A DNA stretch of 64,000 nucleotides from Bremerella sp. P1 (lineage in GTDB: Bacteria; Planctomycetota; Planctomycetia; Pirellulales; Pirellulaceae): assembly GCF_028748185.1 (NCBI RefSeq), contig NZ_CP118164.1, forward strand, positions 2,666,001 to 2,730,000, read 5' to 3'. Shown here one piece after another: positions 54,089 through 62,203 of this stretch. The notes under the pieces were generated by a model. The model made no database searches and was not told where the DNA came from. It saw nothing but the letters and a program-made list of their open reading frames with translations. Every line of letters begins with the position of its first letter. Position 1 is the first letter of the stretch. The position numbers were made by a program, and so were the translations under genes.

Positions 54089-56281
54089 ATGTTTACGCGC
54101 TCCGTCTGGCTGGCAGGTTTGCTGATCTGCCTGATCGGACTTCCCGAATTGGGACACGCCCAAAGCAAGGGAAAAGGTAGTTCGCGCGGTTCCGACCGGG
54201 GTAGTAGTGCCCGCAGCAATAGTTCGCGCTCTACTCCAAGTGTCTCCCGTAGTCGCAGCAGTCGCACGCCGTCCGCTTCGCCTTCGTTCCGCAGTCGTAC
54301 TCCATCATCGAGCAGTCGAAGTATACAAGGGCCGACGCGATCGACGCCCACGCCATCTTCTTCCTCGCGGAGTACTCCTTCGATCTTGAATCGGTCCACG
54401 CGAACGAGCCCTAAGCCGACCCCAAGTCGTACTCCGAGTCGAAGTTTGAATACCTCGCCGTCGATTAGCAATCGCGGGTCGTCGTCGCTGGACGCTTTGC
54501 GCAGCCGATTACAATCGTCCCAAAAGCCTGGCGCTACGGCGGATCGATCGCGCTCGACTTCTCCGACAACTCCATCGCGAAGTCCATCGAATAGTTCGAG
54601 TCGAGATCGATCGAGTTTCTTTCGCGAGTTCGGTAGTGGAAATCAGCCGTCCAACCAGCCCAGCATTAATCGGAATCAGAACGTGAGTCCGCGACCAAAC
54701 ACGTCGCAGCCGACGCGTGATCTGCGTGACATGTTCAATCGAACGAATCGTCCCGATTCAAATCAGGATCGCGGTTCATCGGCAACACCCAACACGTCTC
54801 GTCCAGGATCAAGTACGGTCCAACCAAGTCGTGATATCCGAGATATGTTCAACCGTACCAACCGGCCGAATCTCGACCGAGATCGTGATTCGGGACAACC
54901 GTCGACGAATCGTGGCCCGAGCACGAGTCCTGATCGTACGCCGAACTCGGACATTCGCAGTCGATTTCGACCTGGCGACGCCAGCGACATTCGTAGTCGA
55001 TTGGAAGCACTAAATCGTGGTGACGCCAACACGCGACCATCGTTGCCCGATCGTGGTAATCAAAACCGATCCAATTCGGCGGATCGTGATGGACGCCCCA
55101 GCATCGACCGCGATTCGCTGCCTTGGAATCGATCTGGCTCGAATCGTCCCGATGCGGACCGGCCTGGACCAGGGCCGGGTGATCGTGATCAGGCCGACCG
55201 AAGTCGTCCTGGACGTGGTCCCGATTCAGGCAACGTTCAAGGACCAAATCGCCCCGACCGAGGTCCATCGGACCGAGTCGCCAATGGTCCTGAAGTTCGA
55301 CCCAAGTTCGATTGGAAAGATCGATCAAACCGTGATCCACAGTTCCGCGAACGATTGGAAGACGTTCGCCGTCGAGGATCGCTCGATGACGGCGCGATTC
55401 GTGATCGCCTAGCGAACGTCGAAGATCGCTTCAACGATGGCAACCGAAATCGTGACGGTAACCGAGGTGATTTTGATCGGAATCGAGACGGTCGCCGCGG
55501 TGACTGGGACAGAGACCGTGATTGGGATGGCCGTTGGGACGATAAGCACCGACGCCATGTGCCTGACAATTGGTATCGTCACGCTCACAATGTACGCCAT
55601 CACTACCACGACCGATTCGCGTACGGATGGAACAGCCGCTGGTACGCCAACAACCGGTATCTCAGCAGCTGGTACTTCCACACCTATCGTCCGCGACCAG
55701 GCTACTGGTGGACGTGGTGTTCACCGTATCGACTGAGTAACTGGTATTTCTGGGGCAGCTACCCTTCGTACCCAGTCTATTACGACTATGGTTCGACGAT
55801 CGTCTACGACTCGCAGTACATCTACGTCGAGGAAGAGCCGATCGCGACGCGAGAGCAATACGCTTTAGAGGCAATTGCCCTGGCGAATGAAGGACGCAAG
55901 ATCCTGCAAAGTCGACCGCCGATTCAAGGAAATGGTAATCCAGACGATTGGCTGCCGCTGGGCGTCTTCGTGCTGACCGATACCCAATCGGGCCAGGGAG
56001 ACATCTATCTTCAGTTAGCTGTCGATCGGGAAGGGCTCTTGGCAGGTACCTACTACAACGCTTCGACCGGGAATTCGCTTCCGGTGTGGGGTAAAGTCGA
56101 TCCGCAGTCGCAGCGAGCGGCTTGGCTGATCGGCGAGAGCTCCGGGACGGTCATGGAAACAGGTATCTATAACCTGTCCCAGGAAGCCGCATCGGTCCTG
56201 GTACACTACGGTACGCAGCGCGACGAAACTTGGATGTTGGTTCGCTTGCCAGAGGACGAGGTAACGAACCCTAGCAGCTAG
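54089..56281 (+). CDS. Large secreted Ser/Arg-rich repetitive protein with C-terminal Trp/Tyr domain
   Basis: 730 aa from ATG 54089, chosen because AAAGGAG lies nine bases upstream and a signal peptide follows (about 3-25, ending GHAQ). Residues about 30-210 are a Ser/Arg/Pro/Thr tract; a middle part to about 400 has Arg/Asp/Asn runs and two near copies of RDMFNRTNRP about 39 residues apart. A short Trp/Tyr-rich segment (about 495-565, with YRHAHNVRHHYHDRF and SRWYANNRYLSSWYFH) leads to a compact C-terminal beta domain of about 150 residues. The plan resembles planctomycete proteins annotated as mu-protocadherin-like surface proteins. A terminator follows. Confidence 0.82.
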   Translation: MFTRSVWLAGLLICLIGLPELGHAQSKGKGSSRGSDRGSSARSNSSRSTPSVSRSRSSRTPSASPSFRSRTPSSSSRSIQGPTRSTPTPSSSSRSTPSILNRSTRTSPKPTPSRTPSRSLNTSPSISNRGSSSLDALRSRLQSSQKPGATADRSRSTSPTTPSRSPSNSSSRDRSSFFREFGSGNQPSNQPSINRNQNVSPRPNTSQPTRDLRDMFNRTNRPDSNQDRGSSATPNTSRPGSSTVQPSRDIRDMFNRTNRPNLDRDRDSGQPSTNRGPSTSPDRTPNSDIRSRFRPGDASDIRSRLEALNRGDANTRPSLPDRGNQNRSNSADRDGRPSIDRDSLPWNRSGSNRPDADRPGPGPGDRDQADRSRPGRGPDSGNVQGPNRPDRGPSDRVANGPEVRPKFDWKDRSNRDPQFRERLEDVRRRGSLDDGAIRDRLANVEDRFNDGNRNRDGNRGDFDRNRDGRRGDWDRDRDWDGRWDDKHRRHVPDNWYRHAHNVRHHYHDRFAYGWNSRWYANNRYLSSWYFHTYRPRPGYWWTWCSPYRLSNWYFWGSYPSYPVYYDYGSTIVYDSQYIYVEEEPIATREQYALEAIALANEGRKILQSRPPIQGNGNPDDWLPLGVFVLTDTQSGQGDIYLQLAVDREGLLAGTYYNASTGNSLPVWGKVDPQSQRAAWLIGESSGTVMETGIYNLSQEAASVLVHYGTQRDETWMLVRLPEDEVTNPSS

Positions 56282-57060
56282 TTGCCCGCTGTGATTATCC
56301 ACCGAAAGCTCCGAAGACCTCAGGTCTTGGGAGCTTTTTTTCATGCCACTTGTCTAGTTGCGGGTACCCAGAACGGTGGTCTATCGGGGGGAAAGTTTGG
56401 AAAAAGGACGGACTTCCGCATTTTTTTCTTAGAAGCGCCAGAAAGTTTCTGCGAGAATTAGCGCAAATAAGACGCGCTTCGTCCCGCCGTTCCGTAACCC
56501 ATCTTTCCCGTTGGATTAGTGACGCCGTTATGCGCATTAATGCAATATGACAAGCCTTTCACGAAAAAAATCGGGCCAGAAAGGATAAGCTTCCGTACGA
56601 AGTAGATTCACAACCTATATTTACGATGGGTCAGAAAACTCCAGTGGGAAGACCTTTGGATTTTGCGGTCGAAGCGCAGCCTAGATCAGAAATTGCCTGT
56701 TTTGTGTAGTCTTGCCAGACAAAACATGAATACACTGGCTTTTATTTGAGGTGCTTCGATTGGATTCCGATGAAGGAACTGGAAGTAGAAACTGATTCAA
56801 CATTCGTTAAGGTTTTTGTGACACTGGCGAGGAGCTGCCGCGATTCTAAAATCGCCGTTTCGACTTTTCCAGTTCACTGCTATTAACGTTCCATAGAAGT
56901 TCCTACCAAGATTCTCGCTGGAATTTGTCGCGCTCGCAGCGTGCGACATTTCACGGGGCAGCGAGAGTACAAATCTTGGCCGCGAACGGAATCAAGGGCA
57001 GCAAAACGACTAGGGGTAAAACAGGCATGACCGTTTTCCTGGGTACACAGTTTGCATCCC
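56282..57060. other. Long intergenic region before the FixJ-type regulator
   Basis: 779 bp. After the terminator at 56305-56342 no gene with good start and composition is found; the longest open stretch (56350-56550, plus) is Arg-rich and unsupported. A 38-codon frame at 56770 starts with MKELEVETDSTF but has no ribosome-binding site. The promoter of the regulator gene must lie here; no hexamers are clear. Confidence 0.5.
56305..56342 (+). terminator. Intrinsic terminator of the Ser/Arg-rich gene
   Basis: Stem AAAGCTCC-GAAGACC / GGTCTT-GGGAGCTTT (56305-56336), loop TCA, then eight T up to 56342. It begins 24 bp after the stop. Confidence 0.88.
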
Positions 57061-57720
57061 ATGACTTCAGAATCGATTGTTTATTTTGTCGACGATGATC
57101 CCGCCGCGCGCGAATCCCTTCTGCAGCTTGCAAGATCGGTAGGGCTGACGGCCTATACCTATAGCTCTGGCGAAGAGTTTCTCGATCAAGCTCCAACGGC
57201 ACAGCCTGGCTGTGTAGTGCTCGATATCCGTTTGCCGGGTATCTCGGGATTGGAAGTACATCGTCGAGTCAATCAGGCGAATTTGCCGCTGATTGTGATC
57301 TATTTGTCCGCCCACGCCGATGTGCCAACAACCGTTCAGGCCATGAAGCTTGGGGCGTTCGAGTTGTTTCAGAAGCCGTGCAATACGACGCGGTTGATCG
57401 AAGCCATTCGTCAGGCATCGGATAAGAATCAGCGAACCTTCGAAAAGCACATCAAACGCAAAGAAGCAGATCAGCTGCTACAGGAGCTCTCGGCCGAGGA
57501 AACCAAAGTCCTCGAACTGATGTTCCTGGGGCGAACCAACCAGGAAATCGCCGATCGTTTGCAGCTAAGTTTGCGAACGGTACAGTTCCGCCGATCGAGC
57601 ATCTTTCGCAAGACGAACGTCAATTCCAAGGCGCGGTTATTCGACATGCTGTTTGATGCCGGCTGGAGTCCGACTTCGCAGATGCCTCAGGTTCAGGAAG
57701 TCGGTCGTCACGACGGATAG
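57061..57720 (+). CDS. FixJ-type response regulator (receiver + LuxR HTH)
   Basis: 219 aa from ATG 57061. Receiver: acidic cluster VDDD (about 10-13), phospho-acceptor Asp 55 in CVVLDIRLPG, and Lys in FELFQKPC (about 102-109). A linker of about 25 residues leads to a LuxR/FixJ DNA-binding domain: LSAEETKVLELMFLGRTNQEIADRL (in pieces 150-174), then LSLRTVQFRRSSIFRK at about 175-190. No histidine kinase gene is adjacent; the hybrid kinase at the window's left end is 56 kb away. It acts as a phosphorylation-controlled transcription factor. It is an orphan. Confidence 0.95.
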   Translation: MTSESIVYFVDDDPAARESLLQLARSVGLTAYTYSSGEEFLDQAPTAQPGCVVLDIRLPGISGLEVHRRVNQANLPLIVIYLSAHADVPTTVQAMKLGAFELFQKPCNTTRLIEAIRQASDKNQRTFEKHIKRKEADQLLQELSAEETKVLELMFLGRTNQEIADRLQLSLRTVQFRRSSIFRKTNVNSKARLFDMLFDAGWSPTSQMPQVQEVGRHDG

Positions 57721-57793
57721 ACGCAATCCAGGCAGAAAACTTGCCTTCTTTCTATAATGTCAGAGGGCTAAGTTACCTTGCCGGGAAGCTGTC

Positions 57794-58216
57794 GTGGATA
57801 CGCAAAACCCTTACCGCTCACCTCAAACCGAAAGCCCGGGCGAGGTGTTTCTGCAGAGTGAGATCTTTCGTGGAACGACGCTCGCTTGGTTTGTGGATCG
57901 GTATGAGTTTTACGTGCCTGAGATTGAAGATGTAGCTCCCCAGGCGATTGCATTCTACGAGGTCCTCGGTGCTCAGCTCGTTAGCCGAGAGCCTCTGACG
58001 TTCTGGCGTGGCAATTGGTGGTCGACGCTGATGGGGCCTGAACACCGTGCGCGACAGCGGATCGTTCTGCGCACGACCAAGAGCGAACGACGAGTCAGCC
58101 TCGAGTATCAGATCAATATGATTCTTCCGACGCGAATCTATTACAACAGCCACCGAGAAGCGATGCGGCTGGCCACCGATCTGGGAGCCGTCCATCCAGA
58201 CGCGCTGCGGGGATAG
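57794..58216 (+). CDS. Hypothetical soluble protein
   Basis: 140 aa from GTG 57794. No signal peptide or membrane helix. Residues 28-100 look like an alpha/beta domain with TTLAWFVDRYEFYVPEIED and FYEVLGAQLVSREPL, the rest has strands with RRVSLEYQINMIL. The N-terminus (DTQNPYRSP) has the NPY(R/Q)SP sequence found at the start of many planctomycete hypothetical proteins. It follows the FixJ gene by 73 bp on the same strand. Function unknown. Confidence 0.68.
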   Translation: MDTQNPYRSPQTESPGEVFLQSEIFRGTTLAWFVDRYEFYVPEIEDVAPQAIAFYEVLGAQLVSREPLTFWRGNWWSTLMGPEHRARQRIVLRTTKSERRVSLEYQINMILPTRIYYNSHREAMRLATDLGAVHPDALRG

Positions 58217-58291
58217 AAGGTCCGGCCGCAGATTACAAATAAGCCGCGTTCGTCTTCCCTCGTCGTGGACTCTCGCGTGCACCCATGACAA

Positions 58292-58321
58292 TAAAAAAAG
58301 CGAAGCCAAATGGCTTCGCTT
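58292..58321 (-). terminator. Intrinsic terminator of the coiled-coil/small membrane operon
   Basis: 11-bp stem AAGCGAAGCCA / TGGCTTCGCTT (58298-58308 and 58311-58321), two-base loop. On the minus strand it is followed by seven T and AT (complement of 58291-58298). It lies 31 bp after the stop of the small gene at 58353. Confidence 0.9.
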
Positions 58322-58352
58322 TGGTGTTCTCAGTGCTATTTGCTCTGGTGGA

Positions 58353-58508
58353 CTAGGTGTTCCACTGAGGCCAAGTGCCGTAGCGCTGGAGTTCCATGAA
58401 CAGCAGGATGGCTCCGGTCGTGAGTGCGACAAACGACAGGATCAGCATCATGGTGTAGACGTTGAGGTTGGACTTGCGTCCCGACTTATCCGAGCTTTGT
58501 GGAGACAT
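58353..58508 (-). CDS. 51-aa single-helix membrane protein
   Basis: ATG 58508 (MSPQSSDKSGRKSN), stop 58353. After a basic, Ser-rich N-terminus there is one transmembrane helix (about 18-39, YTMMLILSFVALTTGAILLF) and a short outer end (ELQRYGTWPQWNT). The start overlaps the last 23 bases of the coiled-coil protein gene, so the two are translationally coupled, and an excellent terminator follows. It is too short for the usual gene finder. Similar small NVYTMML-type membrane proteins are found beside coiled-coil genes in related planctomycetes, as far as I recall, so it is likely real. Confidence 0.8.
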   Translation of the reverse strand: MSPQSSDKSGRKSNLNVYTMMLILSFVALTTGAILLFMELQRYGTWPQWNT

Positions 58509-59331
58509 AGTCACCCTTCTTAATCAGGCCGCGGCGGTATTCCCGAACGATTTCACCAACCGCACGATCCGGAGCGGTTTCTTTGATGATGATACGGCCG
58601 AGGTAGGTGTCGCCGCGGAACACGTCCAGCGTGTTGCCTCGACGGATGCCATCATCAGCACCGACCGAGATCTCGACCATGTTGTTGTCGTTGACGGCAG
58701 TGACGACTGCTTCCAGCTGAGGTGGAATACCATCAACCGGCGTGTATTGGTCCATGCCGTGGGCGGTCAGAACACGCTGCATGCGAGCGATCGTGCTAAC
58801 CAATTGCTGTTCCCGTTCCTTCAGGCGATCTTGTTCGACTTTGTACTGTTGCAGCTTGTCGGTCAGCAGAACAACTTCCTGGAAGTTAGTGTCGCGATCG
58901 GACTGGGCCGTCTTGATGTCGCCACGCAATTGAGCGACTTCCTGCTTGAGATTCTTGGAGTTGGTTTCGGCCAATTCCAGGAGGATCTTCATGTCGGCTT
59001 CCGACTTGACCAAACGTTCGTTTTCTTGATCCAGACGTTGTAGTTCGGCATCTTGCAGCTTGGTACGAGCTTGCAGAGCAGCCAAAGCGTAAACGCGAGC
59101 GGCACGTTCCTGCTCGAGCTTCGTCTTCAGCTTTTCAATCTCGTCCTGCAGAGCCGCGGCGGCTGCTTTCTGCTCGGTAATGGTGGCTTCCATACCTTGG
59201 CTGCCAGCGCCGTCCCCTTTAACTACGTCGCGCCAGTTTTTGTGCGTGGCGTACACCATCATGGCCACGGTCATGAAGACCAAGCTCATGATGAGAATCA
59301 GGACGGTAAAGATCTTTCCGATCAATGTCAT
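58486..59331 (-). CDS. Membrane-anchored coiled-coil protein
   Basis: 281 aa from ATG 59331 (MTLIGKIFTVLILIMSLVFM); the longer frame to 59427 starts at TTG. One transmembrane helix (about 4-27) is followed by a long coiled coil (about 50-185) with heptads such as ALQDEIEKLKTKLEQERAA, LDQENERLVKSEADM and LTDKLQQYKVEQDRLKE. The last 95 residues form a small strand-rich domain (EISVGADDGIRRGNTLDVFR, then YLGRIIIKETAPDRAVG), resembling a RimM/PRC-like or septum-associated SH3-like barrel. Probably a periplasmic protein with a spacer. The small membrane gene overlaps its end. Confidence 0.78.
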   Translation of the reverse strand: MTLIGKIFTVLILIMSLVFMTVAMMVYATHKNWRDVVKGDGAGSQGMEATITEQKAAAAALQDEIEKLKTKLEQERAARVYALAALQARTKLQDAELQRLDQENERLVKSEADMKILLELAETNSKNLKQEVAQLRGDIKTAQSDRDTNFQEVVLLTDKLQQYKVEQDRLKEREQQLVSTIARMQRVLTAHGMDQYTPVDGIPPQLEAVVTAVNDNNMVEISVGADDGIRRGNTLDVFRGDTYLGRIIIKETAPDRAVGEIVREYRRGLIKKGDYVSTKLG

Positions 59332-59779
59332 GGATGTGACTCCTTCAATGGCTTTCGCCAAGGCCTTGCCTGGGTCGGTTTCTCGTCGCTCGCGGCCGCG
59401 TGAAAGATCATCACGCGAGTTTGGCAAGCCGCGTCCATGCAGATTGACGGATCCAACAACCGAAAAGCAGCCTCTTCAAGACCGCGCTCGAAGAGTACCG
59501 GGTGTTTAGTTAGGGACAAGATGTGTGAGTATTTACGGCCAGTATAATTCTGGGGTTTGAGCAGTGTCAACAAAACGGACAAATTAGTTTGGGGGTTCTG
59601 GGAAATGTGGCTGCATAACCGGAACTCGTTTCGCAGCACGCCCAGTCCCTGATCTAATATAAACGACAATAATGCTTTACGACGGACTCAGGCGGAGAAT
59701 TTTGCCCGTCTTCTGCAAGCCGTACGTCCAATGGGGGAGCATGATTCCGTTTCTGCGGATAACCGATCACCCAGACCGT
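59332..59779. other. Intergenic region with coiled-coil gene promoter
   Basis: 448 bp between the coiled-coil gene start and the lnt stop, both minus. No gene is supported. No strong hairpin after lnt was found, so read-through cannot be excluded. Confidence 0.45.
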
Positions 59780-61558
59780 TTATGCGTGCCCCTCTGTAGT
59801 GCTGTCGATGGTGTCTTGCAGAGGGGGTGAGCCGCTCTTAGCTCTCACAAGCCATCCAACAATGGCCCCTACAATCGTCAGAATCAGGCAGCTGCCCGCA
59901 AACCAATCCCCGTAGCGCGTGTAGTCGGTTAGAGGACGATTAGTCGGATGGATCTCCGCGACCAGGTAAGTTGTCTTCCTGACCGGTGAGTACTGGCTTA
60001 AACGACCGGAAGGATCAATCACAGCGGAGATGCCGGTGTTAGCGGCGACCAGCATGGGCCTGCGGTTCTCAATGGCCCGAAATCGAGCGCACGTCAGATG
60101 GAGGTCCAAAATGCTCGATCCCCAGAACCAACCGTCGTTGGTCAGCGTGATCAAAGCATCGACGTCGTGTCCTTGCTCGTGAAGCTCGCGAACCTGTCCG
60201 GCCACAAGTTGGGGAACCGTATTTTCGAAGCAGATGCAGGGAACGAGCGAAACGCCTTCGACATCGACCGATACCGGCCCCTTTCCTGGTGTGAGCCCTC
60301 CACCAATGGGCAGCCAATCGTAAACGAAGGGAACGTACTCGCCGAAAGGAACGTATTCGCCAAACATCACCGGGTGGACTTTGTCGTACCGATTGATGAT
60401 CGTGCCGTCGTGCCCCACGTGGATGGCCGTGTTGAAATGGTCCAGGCGCTGATCGCCGTAACGCAGCACGGATGTCCCCAGCAGGAGTGGAGCCTTCCAG
60501 CGGTTCACGGCCAGGTCCTTTAAGAAGCCGTTGAAACCGCTAGCGCGGTTAAGGATCCGCTTCTTATGTTCTGCGGCATCAAAGGGCAGATTGGCAGGCG
60601 GGGCATAGTTTGGGCCCAGCTCGAACACCATGTGATCTCCCATCGTCGTTTCCGGCCAGACGATCAAATCGAGATCGGGGTGCTTCTTCACCAGGTGATC
60701 GGTGAGTGCCGTGTATTGCTCGAAGGTGCGCGATGACTGCGTCGGGTCGCCGAAGACGGTGTCGATCGAACCCTGGACCAGACCAATGCGGACGCTCTTG
60801 GCGTTATCGTCGAGATGGTCCGCTCGATATCCCCACTCGAGCATTCTATTCATCTCAAAGGCATAGAAGCCGAAGCAAAAGTAGCCGACGACAATCATCA
60901 ACGCGCCGATAATAGGACTGATACGGCGAAGGACTTGTAGATCACGCGAGATCTCAGACGGAGCTGCTTTCATAGTAATTGCGGTAGCAAGTAGTGCAGC
61001 CACAAGCATCATCACAAAGCCAACGCCGTAAGCGCCCACCATCTCCGCAATCTGAACCATCGGTAGGAGATCGACCTGGGTGTGCCCGAGCATGGCCAGC
61101 GAGAAGCCGGTAACAAAGTAGGCCCGAAAGTATTCCAGGGCTGTCCAAACGATCGGAGCCACAAGCGCCAGGGGCACATGGGTGCGATGCACGATCAAGC
61201 GACTGATGGCGACAAACAGCGGGATGTAGCAGGCCAGGTAGCCGCACAGCAGCGGCCAGCCAAATAGACGGGTAGCCCAGTGGGCGTGCCCCACGCCATA
61301 AAGCACCGTCAGCCAGAACAAGAGCCCCGATAGGTAAACGATCCAGTAAGCTCGTTTAGGCAGCACCGGCACGCGGATCAGCAGCAACCAACCGATCGGA
61401 GCAATCCAGCCCAGCGGAAACAAATTCAACGGGGGAAACGCGGCTGCGAGCAGCAAGCTACTGCCGATGGCCAGTGCCAGGGTCGCACGCCAGCTGATCG
61501 AAGGCGCCGCGTTTGTGTCACTGGTGGAAGTCGTGGGTGAAGATGCGGAAGCGTGCAC
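59780..61558 (-). CDS. lnt: Apolipoprotein N-acyltransferase
   Basis: 592 aa, GTG start 61558. Six hydrophobic helices (about 24-49, 56-66, 72-93, 99-124, 130-155, 178-198) form the membrane part, then a nitrilase-type domain. Catalytic triad visible: Glu in IVWPETTM (Glu 303), Lys in NRYDKVHPV (Lys 393), Cys in CICFENT (Cys 443). FGEYVP is repeated directly (about 399-410), as GEYVPFGEYVP. Lnt transfers an acyl chain to the N-terminus of mature lipoproteins, consistent with many lipoproteins in the window. It follows the SnoaL-like gene on the same strand by 81 bp. Confidence 0.95.
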   Translation of the reverse strand: MHASASSPTTSTSDTNAAPSISWRATLALAIGSSLLLAAAFPPLNLFPLGWIAPIGWLLLIRVPVLPKRAYWIVYLSGLLFWLTVLYGVGHAHWATRLFGWPLLCGYLACYIPLFVAISRLIVHRTHVPLALVAPIVWTALEYFRAYFVTGFSLAMLGHTQVDLLPMVQIAEMVGAYGVGFVMMLVAALLATAITMKAAPSEISRDLQVLRRISPIIGALMIVVGYFCFGFYAFEMNRMLEWGYRADHLDDNAKSVRIGLVQGSIDTVFGDPTQSSRTFEQYTALTDHLVKKHPDLDLIVWPETTMGDHMVFELGPNYAPPANLPFDAAEHKKRILNRASGFNGFLKDLAVNRWKAPLLLGTSVLRYGDQRLDHFNTAIHVGHDGTIINRYDKVHPVMFGEYVPFGEYVPFVYDWLPIGGGLTPGKGPVSVDVEGVSLVPCICFENTVPQLVAGQVRELHEQGHDVDALITLTNDGWFWGSSILDLHLTCARFRAIENRRPMLVAANTGISAVIDPSGRLSQYSPVRKTTYLVAEIHPTNRPLTDYTRYGDWFAGSCLILTIVGAIVGWLVRAKSGSPPLQDTIDSTTEGHA

Positions 61559-61639
61559 TAGGATACTCGCAGGAAACCGGGCGATAGGGAGCCTCTAATC
61601 TAAGCGGTTTCGTACATAGGTCCTAGATCGACTTACAGG

Positions 61640-62083
61640 CTACGCCTGGTCTTCTTCCGGGGCAGGACTTCCTTGCGCGGCACCGACGAAGATCTGCAGC
61701 ATGCGAGCCTGATTCCAGCAGTCCCATCCTTCGACAAACTTATTGTCGTCGTCAGCTTTCAGCCAGGTCATGCCCCGCACGGCAACACGCGACCGCGTCG
61801 GCGTGAAACCGAAACCATCTCCGGTGTGGGTTCCGGTCAGAAACCAGCGGACGACGACGTTTGGAGGCTGTTCGATGACGGCCTCGACATCCATCCGAAG
61901 ATCAGGCATGGCGGCCAGGACGTTATCACGAAACTCCTTGAACGCCTCCATGCTGAAATAGCGGATATCCGACTCGGCATATCCGACTGCGTTCTTGGCG
62001 GATAACTCGAAGATGGCGTCGTCGTTACGCTGATTCCATACCAGCTCAAACCAATCCTTGGCCAGTTTCGTCAATTGGCTCAC
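61640..62083 (-). CDS. SnoaL-like/NTF2-fold protein
   Basis: 147 aa from GTG 62083 (VSQLTKLAKDWFELVW), with GAGG upstream; ATG 62149 would give 169 aa but a poor leader. The fold marks are WFELVWNQRNDDAIFELSA, FKEFRDNVLAAMPDLRMDV and VVRWFLTGTHTGDGFGF, typical of the SnoaL/ester-cyclase NTF2-like family, and WDCWNQARMLQIFVG near the end. Such proteins are small ring-forming cyclases or unknown. It is in a minus-strand row with moeA and lnt; the link may be only positional. Confidence 0.82.
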   Translation of the reverse strand: MSQLTKLAKDWFELVWNQRNDDAIFELSAKNAVGYAESDIRYFSMEAFKEFRDNVLAAMPDLRMDVEAVIEQPPNVVVRWFLTGTHTGDGFGFTPTRSRVAVRGMTWLKADDDNKFVEGWDCWNQARMLQIFVGAAQGSPAPEEDQA

Positions 62084-62203
62084 GTGCTGTCCCAGCCTCA
62101 GAATGCCCCGTCGATTGCTGAGTACCCACGGTTTTTGTACTCTGCCCATCACGAGGAAGTGTAACCCACACACGGCTATCGACCAATGGCCTATCGGTAG
62201 GGG

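Noticed and set aside
54019-55340. Long minus frames opposite the Ser/Arg-rich gene
   Set aside because: They reflect codon bias of the repeats. The plus frame has a signal peptide, ribosome-binding site and terminator.
56770-56886. 38-codon frame (MKELEVETDSTF) upstream of the FixJ-type gene
   Set aside because: No ribosome-binding site and no structural or compositional support; left as a possibility only.
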